DNA of 64,000 nucleotides, taken from assembly GCF_051401765.1 (NCBI RefSeq), contig NW_027480450.1, forward strand, positions 1,426,001 through 1,490,000. Direction: 5' to 3'. Shown in pieces: positions 28,201 through 41,100 of this stretch. How positions within the stretch are numbered: position 1 is the first letter of the stretch; the number at the start of each line of letters is the position of its first letter. Origin of the DNA: Calliopsis andreniformis (Eukaryota; Arthropoda; Insecta; Hymenoptera; Andrenidae). The position numbers and the translations under genes are program-made. Under the pieces are notes generated by a model that was not told where the DNA came from, made no database searches, and saw nothing but the letters and a program-made list of their open reading frames with translations.

Positions 28201-30950
28201 TCCACAAACATCAATTCTCATCACTCAATACTCCACACTCAGTCCTCAACCTTCAATCCTCAATCCTCAATCCTCAGTCTTCAATACTCAATACTCAATC
28301 TTCAATCCTCGACCCTCAATTCTCAATCCTCAATACTCAATCCTCAATCGTCAATCCTCAATCCCCAATCCTCAATCTTCATTTCTCAATCCTCAGGCTT
28401 CAATCCTCAATACTCAATCTTCAATCCGCAATCCTCAATCCTCAACCCTCAATCCTCATTCTTCAATACTCAATACCAAATCCTCAAACTTCAATCCTCA
28501 ATCCTCAATCCTCAAACCTCAGACCTCATCCTCAATCCTCAATCCTCAATCCTCAGTCCACAATTGTCAATCCCCAATACTCAATCTTCAATCCTCAATC
28601 CTCAGTCCTCAAACCTCAATTCTGAATCCTCAATACTCAATCTTCAACCCTCAATCCTCAGTCCTCAGTCCTCAAACCTCAATCCTCAAACCTCAGCCCT
28701 CAAACCTCAATCCTCAAACCTCAGCCCTCATCCTCAATCCTCAATCCTCAATCCTCAATCTTCAATCCTCAATACTCAATCTTCAATCCTCAGTCCTCAG
28801 TCCCCAAACCTCAACTCTGAACCCTCAATCCTGAATCCTCAATCTTCAGCCCTCGGTCCTCAACAATCAGTCTTCAATACTCAATCCTCAATAGAATATC
28901 CTCAATTCAGAGTATTCAATACTCAATACTCAATCTGCAATCTTCAAACCTCCATCCACAAACATCAATTCTCATCACTCGACCCTCAACACTCAGTCCT
29001 CAATGTTCAATCCTCAATCCGAAATTCTCAATCTTCAATTCTCAATACTGCATCTTCAATCCTCAATCCTCAATCCTCAGCCCTCATTCTCAATCCTCAA
29101 TCCTCAATCCTCAACGCTCAATATTCAATCCTCAATACTCAATCTTCAATCCTCAATCCTCAATCCTCAATCCTCAATCCTTAATCCTCAGTCATCAACC
29201 TGCAATCCTCAATGCTCAATCCTCAATCCTCAAGCCTCAGACCTCAATCCTCAATCCTCAATCCTCAAACCTCAATACTCAACCGTCAGTCCTCGTCCTC
29301 AATCCTCAACCCTCAATACTCAATCCTCAATTTTTCAATCATCAATACTCAGTCTTCAATCCTCAATCCTCAATCCTCAATCCTCAATCCTCAATATTCA
29401 ACACACAACCCTCAACCATCAATCCTCAATACTCAATCATCAATCCTCAATTCTCAATACTCAATAGAATATCCTGAATTCCCTTGGCTCTGTACTCAAT
29501 CCGCAATATCCAATAATCAAGTCGCAATCCTCAAAGACCAATTCTCAACACTCAATCCTCAACATTCAGCGCTCTCTCTTCAATCCTCCATCCTCAACCC
29601 TCAATCCTCAAGAGTCAATCATCAATCCTCAGTCCTCAACCCTCAATCCTCAGTCCTCAAACCTCAATCCCGAATCCTCAATCCTGAATCCTCAATCTTC
29701 AGACCTCAGTCCTCAAAAATCAATTGTCAATCCTCAATTCTCAACAGAATATCCTAAATTCACAGTTTTCAATACTCAGTCCCCATTCTTCAATCTTCAA
29801 ATCTCAATCCACAAACATCAATTCTCATCACTCAATACTCTACACTCAGTCCTCAACCTTCAATCCTCAATCCTCAATCCTCAGTCTTCAATACTCAATA
29901 CTCAATCTTCAATCCTCGACCCTCAATTCTCAATCCTCAATACTCAATCCACAATCGTCAATCCTCAATCCCCAATCCTCAATCTTCATTTCTCAATCCT
30001 CAGGCTTCAATCCTCAATACTCAATCTTCAATCCTCAATCCTCAATCCACAACCCCCAATCCTCATTCTTCAATACTCAATACCAAATCCTCAACCTTCA
30101 ATCCTCAATCCTCAATCCTCAAACCTCAGACCTCATCCTCAATCCTCAATCCTCAATCCTCAGTCCACAATTGTCAATCCCCAATACTCAATCTTCAATC
30201 CTCAATCCTCAGTCCTCAAACCTCAATTCTGAATCCTCAATACTCAATCTTCAACTCTCAATCCTCAGTCCTCAGTCCTCAAACCTCAATCCTCAAACCC
30301 CAGCCCTCAAACCTCAATCCTCAAACCTCAGCCCTCATCCTCAATCCTCAATCCTCAATCCTCAATCTTCAATCCTCAATACTCAATCTTCAATCCTCAG
30401 TCCTCAGTCCCCAAACCTCAACTCTGAACCCTCAATCCTGAATCCTCAATCTTCAGCCCTCAGTCCTCAACAGTCAGTTGTCAATCCTCAATCCTCAATA
30501 GAATATCCTCAATTCACAGTTTTCAATACCCAATACTCGATCTGCAACCTTCAAATCTCTATCCACAAACATCAATTCTCATCACTCAACCCTCAACACT
30601 CAGTCCTCAATGTTCAATCCTCAATCCTAAATTCTCAATCTTCAATTCTCAATACTGTATCTTCAATCCTCAATCCTCAATCCTCAATCCTCAATCCTCA
30701 GTCCCCAATCCTCGGTCCTCAATCCTCAATCCTCAATCCTCAAACCTCAATCCTCAACCGTCAGTCCTCCTCCTCAATCCTCAACCCTCAATACTCAATC
30801 CTCAATTTTTCAATCATCAATACTCAATCTTCAAGCCCCAATCCTCAATCCTCAATCCTCAATCCTCAACCCTCAATACTCAATCATCAATTTTTCGATC
30901 ATCAATGCTCAATCTTCAATCCCCAATCCTCAATCCTCAATCCTCAATCC
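16294..30950 (+). repeat. 15-kb segmental duplication, copy 1
   Basis: This segment reappears at 31,601-51,930. The offset is 15,307 at the left edge, then 14,600 (from about 19.4 kb), 14,418 (from about 22.4 kb), 14,571 (from about 23.7 kb), 15,019 (from about 24.6 kb) and 15,012 (from about 26.6 kb). After the inserted 5,967-bp unit it becomes 20,979 (from about 29.1 kb). Each value comes from matching landmark boxes with identical local variants. Copy 1 keeps the 707-bp and 182-bp stretches that copy 2 lacks. Confidence 0.88.
22764..23140 (+). repeat. Variant cassette: box B followed by truncated alpha box A
   Basis: Box B at 22,764 is followed 287 bp later (41 heptamers) by a truncated alpha box A at 23,051 instead of a beta box at 252 bp. 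The 15-kb duplicate keeps this exception at 37,182 and 37,469, again 287 bp apart. The exception therefore existed before the duplication. Confidence 0.75.
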
Positions 30951-31451
30951 TCAGTCCACAATTGTCAATCCCCAATACTCAATCTTCAATCCTCAATCCT
31001 CAGTCCTCAAACCTCAATTCTGAATCCTCAATACTCAATCTTCAACTCTCAATCCTCAGTCCTCAGTCCTCAAACCTCAATCCTCAAACCCCAGCCCTCA
31101 AACCTCAATCCTCAAACCTCAGCCCTCATCCTCAATCCTCAATCCTCAATCCTCAATCTTCAATCCTCAATACTCAATCTTCAATCCTCAGTCCTCAGTC
31201 CCCAAACCTCAACTCTGAACCCTCAATCCTGAATCCTCAATCTTCAGCCCTCAGTCCTCAACAGTCAGTTGTCAATCCTCAATCCTCAATAGAATATCCT
31301 CAATTCACAGTTTTCAATACCCAATACTCGATCTGCAACCTTCAAATCTCTATCCACAAACATCAATTCTCATCACTCAACCCTCAACACTCAGTCCTCA
31401 ATGTTCAATCCTCAATCCTCAATTCTCAATCTTCAATTCCCAATACTGTAT
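30136..31451 (+). repeat. 791-bp internal duplication, second copy partial
   Basis: The stretch from about 30,136 (with CAGTCCACAATTGTC) repeats from about 30,927. Alpha box A at 30,472 and 31,263 gives a distance of 791 bp, exactly 113 heptamers. Homology fades near 31,451, where CTGTATCTTC in the first copy corresponds to CTGTATCTC in the second. The 15-kb duplicate at 51.9 kb does not have this second copy, since it turns to a different sequence at 51,930. Confidence 0.78.
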
Positions 31452-34400
31452 CTCAATCCTCGATCCTCAATCCTCAATACTCAATCCTCAATCCTCAATC
31501 TTCAATCCTCAATACTCAATCTTCAATCCTCTACCTCAATCCTCAATCCTCAATCCTCAATCCTAAGTCATCAATCCTCAATCTTCAATACTCAATCCTC
31601 AATCCTCAATCCTCAAGCCTCAGTCCTCAATCCTCAATCCTCAATCCTCAAACCTCAATACTCAACCGTCAGTCCTCGTCCTCAATCCTCAACCCTCAAT
31701 ACTCAATCCTCAATTTTTCAATCATCAATACTCAGTTTTCAATCCTCAATCCTCAATCCTCAATCCTCAATCCTCATTCCTCAATCCTCAATATTCAACA
31801 CACAGCCCTCAACCATCAATCCTCAATACTCAACCATCAATCCTCAACTCTCAATACTCAATAGAATATCCTGAATTCTCATGGTTCTATACTTTATCCA
31901 CAATATCCAATAATCAGATCTCAATCCTCAAAGATCAATTCTCAACACTCAATCCTCAACGCTCAGTCCTCTCTCTTCAATCCTCCATTCTCAACCCCTC
32001 AATCCTCAAGCGTCAATCCTCAATCCTCAATCCTCAACCCTCAATCCTCAGTCCTCAAACCTCAATCCCGAATCCTCAATCGCGAATCCTCAATCTTGAG
32101 GCCTCAGTCCTCAAAAATCCATTGTCAATCCTCAATCCTCAATAGTATCTCCTCAATTCACAGTTTCCAATATTCAGTCCCGACCCTTCTATCTTCAAAT
32201 TTCAATCCACAAACATCAATTCTCATCACTCAACCCTCAACACTCAGTCCTCAATCTTCAATCCTCAATCCTCAATCCTCAATCTTCAATACCCAATACT
32301 CAATCTTCAATCCTCAACCCTCAATCCTCAATCCTCAATACTCAATCCTCAATCGTCAATCCTCAATCCCCAACCCTCAATCTTCATTTCTCAATCCTCT
32401 GTCTTCAATCCTCAATACTCAATCTTCAATCCTCAATCCTCAATCCTCAACCCTCAATCTTCAATCCTCAATACTCAATCTTCAATCCCCATTCCTCAAT
32501 CCTCAATCCTCAGTCCTCAATCCTCAACCGTCAGTCTTCAATCCTCAATACTCAATCTTCAATCCGCAATCCTCAATCCTCAATCCTCAATCCTCAATCC
32601 TCAATCCTCAACCCTCAATCTTCAATCCTCAATACTCAATCTTCAATCCCCATTCCTCAATCCTCAATCCTCAGTCCTCAATCCTCAACCGTCAGTCTTC
32701 AATCCTCAATACTCAATCTTCAATCCGCAATCCTCAATCCTCAATCCTCAATCCTCATTCCTCAATCCTCAATACCCAATCCTCAATCTTCCACACTCAA
32801 TCCTCAATCCTCAATTCTCAATCCTCAATCCTCAGTCCTCAGTCCTCAAGCCTCAATCCTCAAACCTCAGCCATCATCCTCAATCCTCAATCCTCGATCC
32901 TCAAACCTCAAGCTTCAATCCTTAATACTCAATCTTAAATCCTCAGTCCTCAGTCCCCAAACCTTAACACTGAATCCTCAATCCTGAATCCTCAATCTTC
33001 AGCCCTCAGTCCTCAACAATCAGTCGTCAATACTCAATCCTCAATAGAATATCCTCAATTCAGAGTATCCAATACTCAATACTCAATCTGCAATCTTCAA
33101 ACCTCTATCCACAAACATCAATTCTCACCACTCCACCCTCAACACTCAGTCCTCAACGTTCAATCCTCAATCCTCAATTCTCAATCTTCAATTCTCAATA
33201 CTGTATCTCAATCCTCGATCCTCAAACCTCAACCCTCAATCCTCAATCCTCAATCTTCAATACTCAATACTCAATCTTCAATCCTCTATCCTCAATCCTC
33301 AATCCTCAATCCTCAATCCTAAATCATCAATCCTCAATCTTCAATACTCAATCCTCAATCCTCAACCCTCAATCCTCAATACTCAACCATCAGTACTCAA
33401 TTCTCAATACTCAATAGAATATCCTGAATTCTCAGGATTCAAAGCTCAAACATCAATCCTCAACCCTCAGCCCTCATTCTCAATCCTCAATCCTCAATCC
33501 TCAATCCTCAATATTCAATACTCAATACTCAATCTTCAAACCTCAATCCTCAATCCTCAATCCTCAATCCTCAATCCTCAATCCTCAGTCATCAATCCTC
33601 AATCTTTAATACTCAATCGTCAATCCTCAGTCCTCAATCCACAATCCTCAATCCTCGGTCCTCAAACCACAATCCTCAACCAACAGTCCTCATCCACAAT
33701 TCTCAATTCTCAATCCTCAATACTCAATCCTCAATCTTGGATCCTCAATAATCAATCTCCAATCCTAGATCCTCAATCCCCAATCCACAATCCATAATCC
33801 TCAATCTTCAATCCTCAATCCCCAGTCCTCAACCTGCAATCCTCAATGCACAATCCTCAATCCTCAAACCTCAATCCTCAATCCGCAATCTTCAATCCTC
33901 AATCCTCAAACCTCAATCCTCAACCCTCAATCTTCAATCCTCAATACTCAATCATCAATCCTCAATCCTCAATCCTCAATCCTCAATCCTCAATCCTCAA
34001 CCGTCAGTCTTCAATCCTCAATACTCAATCTTCAATCCTCAATCCTCAATCCTCAATCCTCAATCCTCAATCCTCATTCCTCAATCCTCAATACCCAATC
34101 CTCAATCTTCAACCCTCAATCCTCAATCCTCAATTCTCAATCCTCAATCCTCAGTCCTCAGTCCTCAAACCTCAATCCTCAAACCTCAGCCTTCATTCTC
34201 AATCCTCAATCCTCAATCCTCAGTCCTCAACCCTCAATCCTCAGTCGTCAAACCTCAATCCCGAATCCTCAATCCTGAATCCTCAATCTTCAGACCTCAG
34301 TCCTCAAAAATCAATTGTCAATCCTCAATCCTCAATAGAAAATCCTAAATTCACAGTTTTCAATACCCAGTCCCCATTCTTCAATCTTCAAATCTCAATC

Positions 34401-37400
34401 CACAAACATCAATTCTCATCACACAACACTCTACACTCAGTCCTCAATCTTCAATACTCAATCCTCAATCCTCAACCCTCAGACGTCATCCTCAATCCTC
34501 AATCCTCAATCCTCAGTCCTCAATCTTCAATCCCCAATACTCGAGCTTCAATCCTCAACCCTCAGTCCTCAAACCTCAATTCTGAATCCTCAATACTCAA
34601 TCTTCAACCCTCAATCCTCAGTCCTCAATACTCAACCATCAATACTGAATTCTCAATACTCAATAGAATATCCTGAATTCGCAGGATTCAATACTCAACC
34701 CTCAATCCTCAACCCTCAGCCCTCATCCTCCATCCTCGATCCTCAGCCCTCATCCTCAATCCTCAATACTCAATCGTCAATCCTCAACCTTCAATCCTCA
34801 ATACTCAATCTTCAATTCTCAATCCTCAGTCCCCAATTCTCAATCCTCAATCCTCAATGCTCAATCCTCAACCGTCAGTCTTCAATCCTCAATACTCAAT
34901 CTTCAATCCTCAATCCTCAATCCTCAATCCTCAATCCTCATTCCTCAATCCTCAATACCCAATCCTCAGTCTTCAACCCTCAATCCTCAATCCTCAATTC
35001 TCAATCCTCAATCCTCAGTCCTCAGCCCTCAAACCTCAATACTCAAACCTCAGCCATCATCCTCAATCCCCAATCCTCAATCCTCAATCCTCTATCTTCA
35101 ATCCTCAATACTCAATCTTCAATCCTCAGTCCTCAGTCCCCAAACCTCAACTCTGAATCCTCAATCCTGAATCCTCAATCTTCAGCCCTGTGTCCTCAAC
35201 GATTAGTTGTCAATCCTGAATCCTCAGTAGAACATCCTCAATTCACAGTCTTCAATAATGAATACTCAATCTGCAATCTTCAATCCTGAATACTCAATCT
35301 TCAATCCTCAATCCTCAGCCCTCAAACCTCAGTTCTGGATCCTCAATACTGAATCCTCAACCTTCAGCGCTCAGTCCTCCACAATCAGTTGTCAATCCTC
35401 AATCCTCAATAGAATATCCTCTATTCACAGTTTTCAATACTCAATACTCAATCTGCAATCTTCAAATCTCTATCCACAAACATCAATTCTCATCACTCAA
35501 CCCTCAACACTCAGTCCTCAATGTTCAATCCTCAATCCTAAATTCTCAATCTTCAATTCTCAATACTGTATCTTCAATCCTCAATACTCAATCCTCAATC
35601 CTCAATCCTCAGTCCCCAATCCTCAGTCCTCAATCCTCAATCCTCAATCCTCAAACCTCAATCCTCAACCGTCAGTCCTCGTCCTCAATCCTCAACCCTC
35701 AATACTCAATCCTCAATTTTTCAATCATCAATACTCAATCTTCAAGCCCCAATCCTCAATCCTCAATCCTCAATCTTCAACCCTCAATACTCAATCATCA
35801 ATTTTTCGATCATCAATGCTCAATCTTCAATCCCCAATCCTCAATCCTCAATCCTCAATCCTCAATCCTCAATCCTTAATATTCAACACACAAACTTCAA
35901 CCATCAATCCTCAATACTCAACCATCAATCTTCAACTCTCAATACTCAATAGAATATCCTGAATTCTCATGGTTCTGTACTTTATCCACAATATCCAATA
36001 ATCAAATCTCAATCCTCAAAGATCAATCCTCAACACTCAATCCTAAACACTCAGTCCTTTCTCTTCAATCCTCCATTCTCAACCCGCAATCCTCAAGCGT
36101 CAATCCTCAATCCTCAATCCTCAAACCTCAATCCTCAGTCCTCAAACCTCAATCCCGAATCCTCAATCCTGAATCCTCAATCTTCAGACCTCAGTCCTCA
36201 AAAGTCCATTGTCAATCCGCAATCCTCAATAGAATATCCTCAATTCACAGTTTCTAATACTCAGTCCCCATTCATCAATCTTCAAATCTCTATCCACAAA
36301 CATCAATTCTCACAATTCAACCCTCAACACTCAGTCCTCAATCTTCAATCCTGAATCCTCAATCCTCAATCTTCAATACCCAATACTCAATCTTCAATCC
36401 TCAACCCTCAATCCTCAATCCTCAATACTCAATCCTCAATCGTCAATCCTCAATCCCCAACCCTCAATATTCATTCCCCAATCCTCAGTCTTCAATCCTC
36501 AATACTCAATCTTCAATCCTCAATCCTCAATCCTCAACCCTCAATCCTCATTCTCCAACCCTCAATCTTCAATCCTCAATCCTCAATCCTCAACCCTCAG
36601 ACCTCATCCTGAATCCTCAATACTCAATCCTCAATCCTCAATTTTCAATCCTCAATACTCAATCTTCAATTCTCAGTCCTCAGACCTCAAACCTCAATTC
36701 TGAATCCTCAATACTGAATCCTCAATCTTCAGCACTCAGTCCTCAACAATCAGTTGTCAATCCTCAATCCTCAATAGAATATCCTCAATTCACAGTTTTC
36801 AATACTCAATACTCAATCTGCAACCCTCAATCCTCAATCCTCAATCCTCAATCCTCAATCCTCAGTCATCAATCCTCAATCTTCAATCCTCAATCCCCAG
36901 TCCTCAATCTGCAATCCTCAATGCTCAATCCTCAATCCTCAAGCCTCAGTCCTCAATCCTCAAACATCAATCCTCAAACCTCAATCCTCATCCGTCAGTC
37001 CTCGTCCTCAATCCTCAACCCTCAATACTCAATCCTCAATTTTTCAATCATCAATACTCAATCTTCAGTCCTCAATCCTCAATCCTCAACCCTTAATCCT
37101 CAATCCTCAGTATTCAACACACAACCCTCAACCATCAATCCTCAATACTCAACCATCAATCCTCAATTCTCAATACTCAATAGAATATCCTGAATTCTCA
37201 TGGCTCTGAACTCAATCCACAATATCCAATAATCAAATCTCAATCCTCAAAGACCAATTCTCAACACTCAATCCTCAACTCTCAGCCCTCTCTCTTCAAT
37301 CCTCCATCCTCAACCCTCAATCCTCAAGCGCCAATCCTCAATACTCAATCCTCAATCCTCAATCTTCAATCCTCAATACTCAATCTTCAATTCTCAATCC

Positions 37401-37539
37401 TCAGTCCTCAAACCTCAATCCTGAATCCTCGATACTGAATCCTCAATCTTCAGCCCTCAGTCCTCAACAATCAGTTGTCAATCCGCAATCCTCAATAGGA
37501 TATCCTCAATTCACAGTTTTCAGTAATCAATGCTCAATC

Positions 37540-37925
37540 TGCAATCTTCAATCCTCAATACTCAATCTTCAATCCTCAATCCTCAATCCTCAACCCTCAA
37601 TCCTCATTCTCCAATCCTCAATCTTCAATCCTCAATCCTCAATCCTCAACCCTCAGACCTCATCCTGAATCCTCAATACTCAATCCTCAATCCTCAATCT
37701 TCAATCCTCAATACTCAATCTTCAATTCTCAGTCCTCAGACCTCAAACCTCAATTCTGAATCCTCAATACTGAATCCTCAATCTTCAGCACTCAGTCCTC
37801 AACAATCAGTTGTCAATCCTCAATCCTCAATAGAATATCCTCAATTCACAGTTTTCAATACTCAATACTCAATCTGCAACCTTCAAATCTCTATTCACAA
37901 ACATCAATTCTCATCACTCAACCCT
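37540..37925 (+). repeat. Conversion-like patch from the 21.9-22.3 kb type
   Basis: Copy 2 should here match 23.12-23.36 kb. Instead it matches 21.90-22.27 kb (offset 15,656), including the rare CTATTCACAAAC variant in box A at 37,804 and the CATTCTCCAATCC run near 37,606. To the right, by 37,936, the CTCAGACATC variant again matches 23,365. A donor-type insert with recipient sequence on both sides is the pattern left by gene conversion or a double exchange. Confidence 0.75.
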
Positions 37926-38169
37926 CAACACTCAGACATCAATGTTCAATCCTCAATCCTAAATCCTCAATCTTCAATTCTCAATACTGTATCTTCAATC
38001 CTCAATCCTCAATCCTCAATCCTCAATCCTCAATCCTCAATCTTCATTACTCAGTCCCCAATCCTCAGTCCTCAATGCTCAATCCTCAATCCGCAACCTT
38101 CAATCCTAAATCCTCAAACCTCAGTCCACAACCCTCAATCTTCAATCCTCAATACTCAATTCTCAATCC

Positions 38170-41100
38170 TCAATACTCAATCCTCAATCTTGAATCCTCA
38201 ATAATCAATCTCCAATACTAGATCCTCAATCCCCAATCCTCAATCCTTAATTCTCAATCTTCAATCCTCAATCCCCAGTCCTCAACCTGCAATCCTCAAT
38301 GCTCAATCCTCAATCCTCAAGCCTCAGTCCTCAATCCTCAATCCTCAATCCTCAAACCTCAGTACTCAACCGTCAGTCCTCGTCCTCAATCCTCAACCCT
38401 CAATACTCAATCCTCAATTTTTCAATCATCAATACTCAGTTTTCAATCCTCAATCCTCAATCCTCAATCCTCAATCCTCAATCCTCAATCCTCAATATTC
38501 AACACACAGCCCTCAACCATCAATCCTCAATACTCAACCATCAATCCTCAACTCTCAATACTCAATAGAATATCCTGAATTCTCATGGTTCTATACTTTA
38601 TCCACAATATCCAATAATCAAATCTCAATCCTCAAAGATCAATTCTCAACACTCAATCCTCAACGCTCAGTCCTCTCTCTTCAATCCTCCATTCTCAACC
38701 CCTCAATCCTCAAGCGTCAATCCTCAATCCTCAATCCTCAACCCTCAATCCTCAGTCCTCAAACCTCAATCCCGAATCCTCAATCGCGAATCCTCAATCT
38801 TGAGGCCTCAGTCCTCAAAAATCCATTGTCAATCCTCAATCCTCAATAGAATATCCTCAATTCACAGTTTCCAATATTCAGTCCCGACCCTTCTATCTTC
38901 AAATCTCAATCCACAAACATCAATTCTCATCACTCAACCCTCAACACTCAGTCCTCAATCTTCAATCCTCAATCCTCAATCCTCAATCTTCAATACCCAA
39001 TACTCAATCTTCAATCCTCAACCCTCAATCCTCAATCCTCAATACTCAATCCTCAATCGTCAATCCTCAATCCCCAACCCTCAATCTTCATTTCTCAATC
39101 CTCTGTCTTCAATCCTCAATACTCAATCTTCAATCCTCAATCCTCAATCCTCAACCCTCAATCTTCAATCCTCAATACTCAATCTTCAATCCCCATTCCT
39201 CAATCCTCAATCCTCAGTCCTCAATCCTCAACCGTCAGTCTTCAATCCTCAACACTCAATCTTCAATCCGCAATCCTCAATCCTCAATCCTCAATCCTCA
39301 ACCCTCAATCTTCAATCCTCAATACTCAATCTTCAATCCCCATTCCTCAATCCTCAATCCTCAGTCCTCAATCCTCAACCGTCAGTCTTCAATCCTCAAT
39401 ACTCAATCTTCAATCCGCAATCCTCAATCCTCAATCCTCAATCCTCATTCCTCAATCCTCAATACCCAATCCTCAATCTTCAACACTCAATCCTCAATCC
39501 TCAATTCTCAATCCTCAATCCTCAGTCCTCAGTCCTCAAACCTCAACCCTCAAACCTCAGCCATCATCCTCAATCCTCAATCCTCAATCCTCAAACCTCA
39601 AGCTTCAATCCTTAATACTCAATCTTAAATCATCAGTCCTCAGTCCCCAAACCTTAACACTGAATCCTCAATCCTGAATCCTCAATCTTCAGCCCTCAGT
39701 CTCAACAATCAGTCGTCAATACTCAATCCTCAATAGAATATCCTCAATTCAGAGTATCCAATACTCAATACTCAATCTGCAATCTTCAAACCACTATCCA
39801 CAAACATCAATTCTCACCACTCCACCCTCAACACTCAGTCCTCAACGTTCAATCCTCAATCCTCAATTCTCAATCTTCAATTCTCAATACTGTATCTCAA
39901 TCCTCGATCCTCAAACCTCAACCCTCAATCCTCAATCCTCAATCTTCAATCCTCAATACTCAATCTTCAATCCTCTATCCTCAATCCTCAATCCTCAATC
40001 CTCAATCCTAAATCATCAATCCTCAATCTTCAATACTCAATCCTCAATCCTCAACCCTCAATCCTCAATACTCAACCATCAGTACTCAATTCTCAATACT
40101 CAATAGAATATCCTGAATTCTCAGGATTCAAAGCTCAAACATCAATCCTCAACCCTCAGCCCTCATTCTCAATCCTCAATCCTCAATCCTCAATCCTCAA
40201 TATTCAATACTCAATACTCAATCTTCAATCCTCAATCCTCAATCCTCAATCCTCAATCCTCAATCCTCAATCCTCAGTCATCAATCCTCAATCTTTAATA
40301 CTCAATCGTCAATCCTCAGTCCTCAATCCACAATCCTCAATCCTCAATCCTCAATCCTCAATCCTCAACCGTCAGTCTTCAATCCTCAATACTCTATCTT
40401 CAATCCTCAATCCTCAATCCTCAATCCTCAATCCTCTTTCCTCAATCATCAATACCCAATCCTCAATCTTCAACCCTCAATACTCAATCCTCAATTCTCA
40501 ATCCTCAGTCCTCAGTCCTCAGTCCTCAATCCTCAATCTTCATTACTCAGTCCCCAATCCTCAGTCCTCAATGCTCAATCCTCAATCCGCAACCTTCAAT
40601 CCTAAATCCTCAAACCTCAATCCACAACCCTCAATCTTCAATCCTCAATACTCAATTCTCAATCCTCAATACTCAATCCTCAATCTTGAATCCTCAATAA
40701 TCAATCTCCAATACTAGATCCTCAATACTCAATCCTCAATCCTCAATCCTCAAGCCTCAGTCCTCAATCCTCAATCCTCAATCCTCAAACCTCAATCCTC
40801 AACCGTCAGTCCTCGTCCTCAATCCTCAACCCTCAATACTCGATCCTCAATCTTTCAATCATCAGTGCTCAATCTCCAATCCCCAATCCTCAATACTCAA
40901 TCCTCAATCCTCAACCCTTAATATTCATCACACAATCCCCAACCATCAATCCTCTATCCTCAATCCTCAATCCTCAATCCTCAAACCTCAATCCTCAACC
41001 CTCAATCTTCAATCCTCAATACTCAATCATCAATCCTCAATCCTCAATCCTCAATCCTCAATCCTCAATCCTCAACCGTCAGTCTTCAATCCTCAATACT

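Larger units (their letters stand above)
15660..31600 (+). repeat. Subfamily II domain, first copy
   Basis: From here rightward the array contains box B, beta-type box A, box C and element G in addition to alpha box A. Within the domain, the stretch from about 16,290 is paralogous to the stretch from about 23,730 (offset 7,440), and box A at 20,601 and 20,783 is paralogous to 26,651 and 26,833 (offset 6,050). Units of 6-7 kb thus nest inside the 15-kb copy. Everything between the boxes is heptamer array. Confidence 0.75.
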
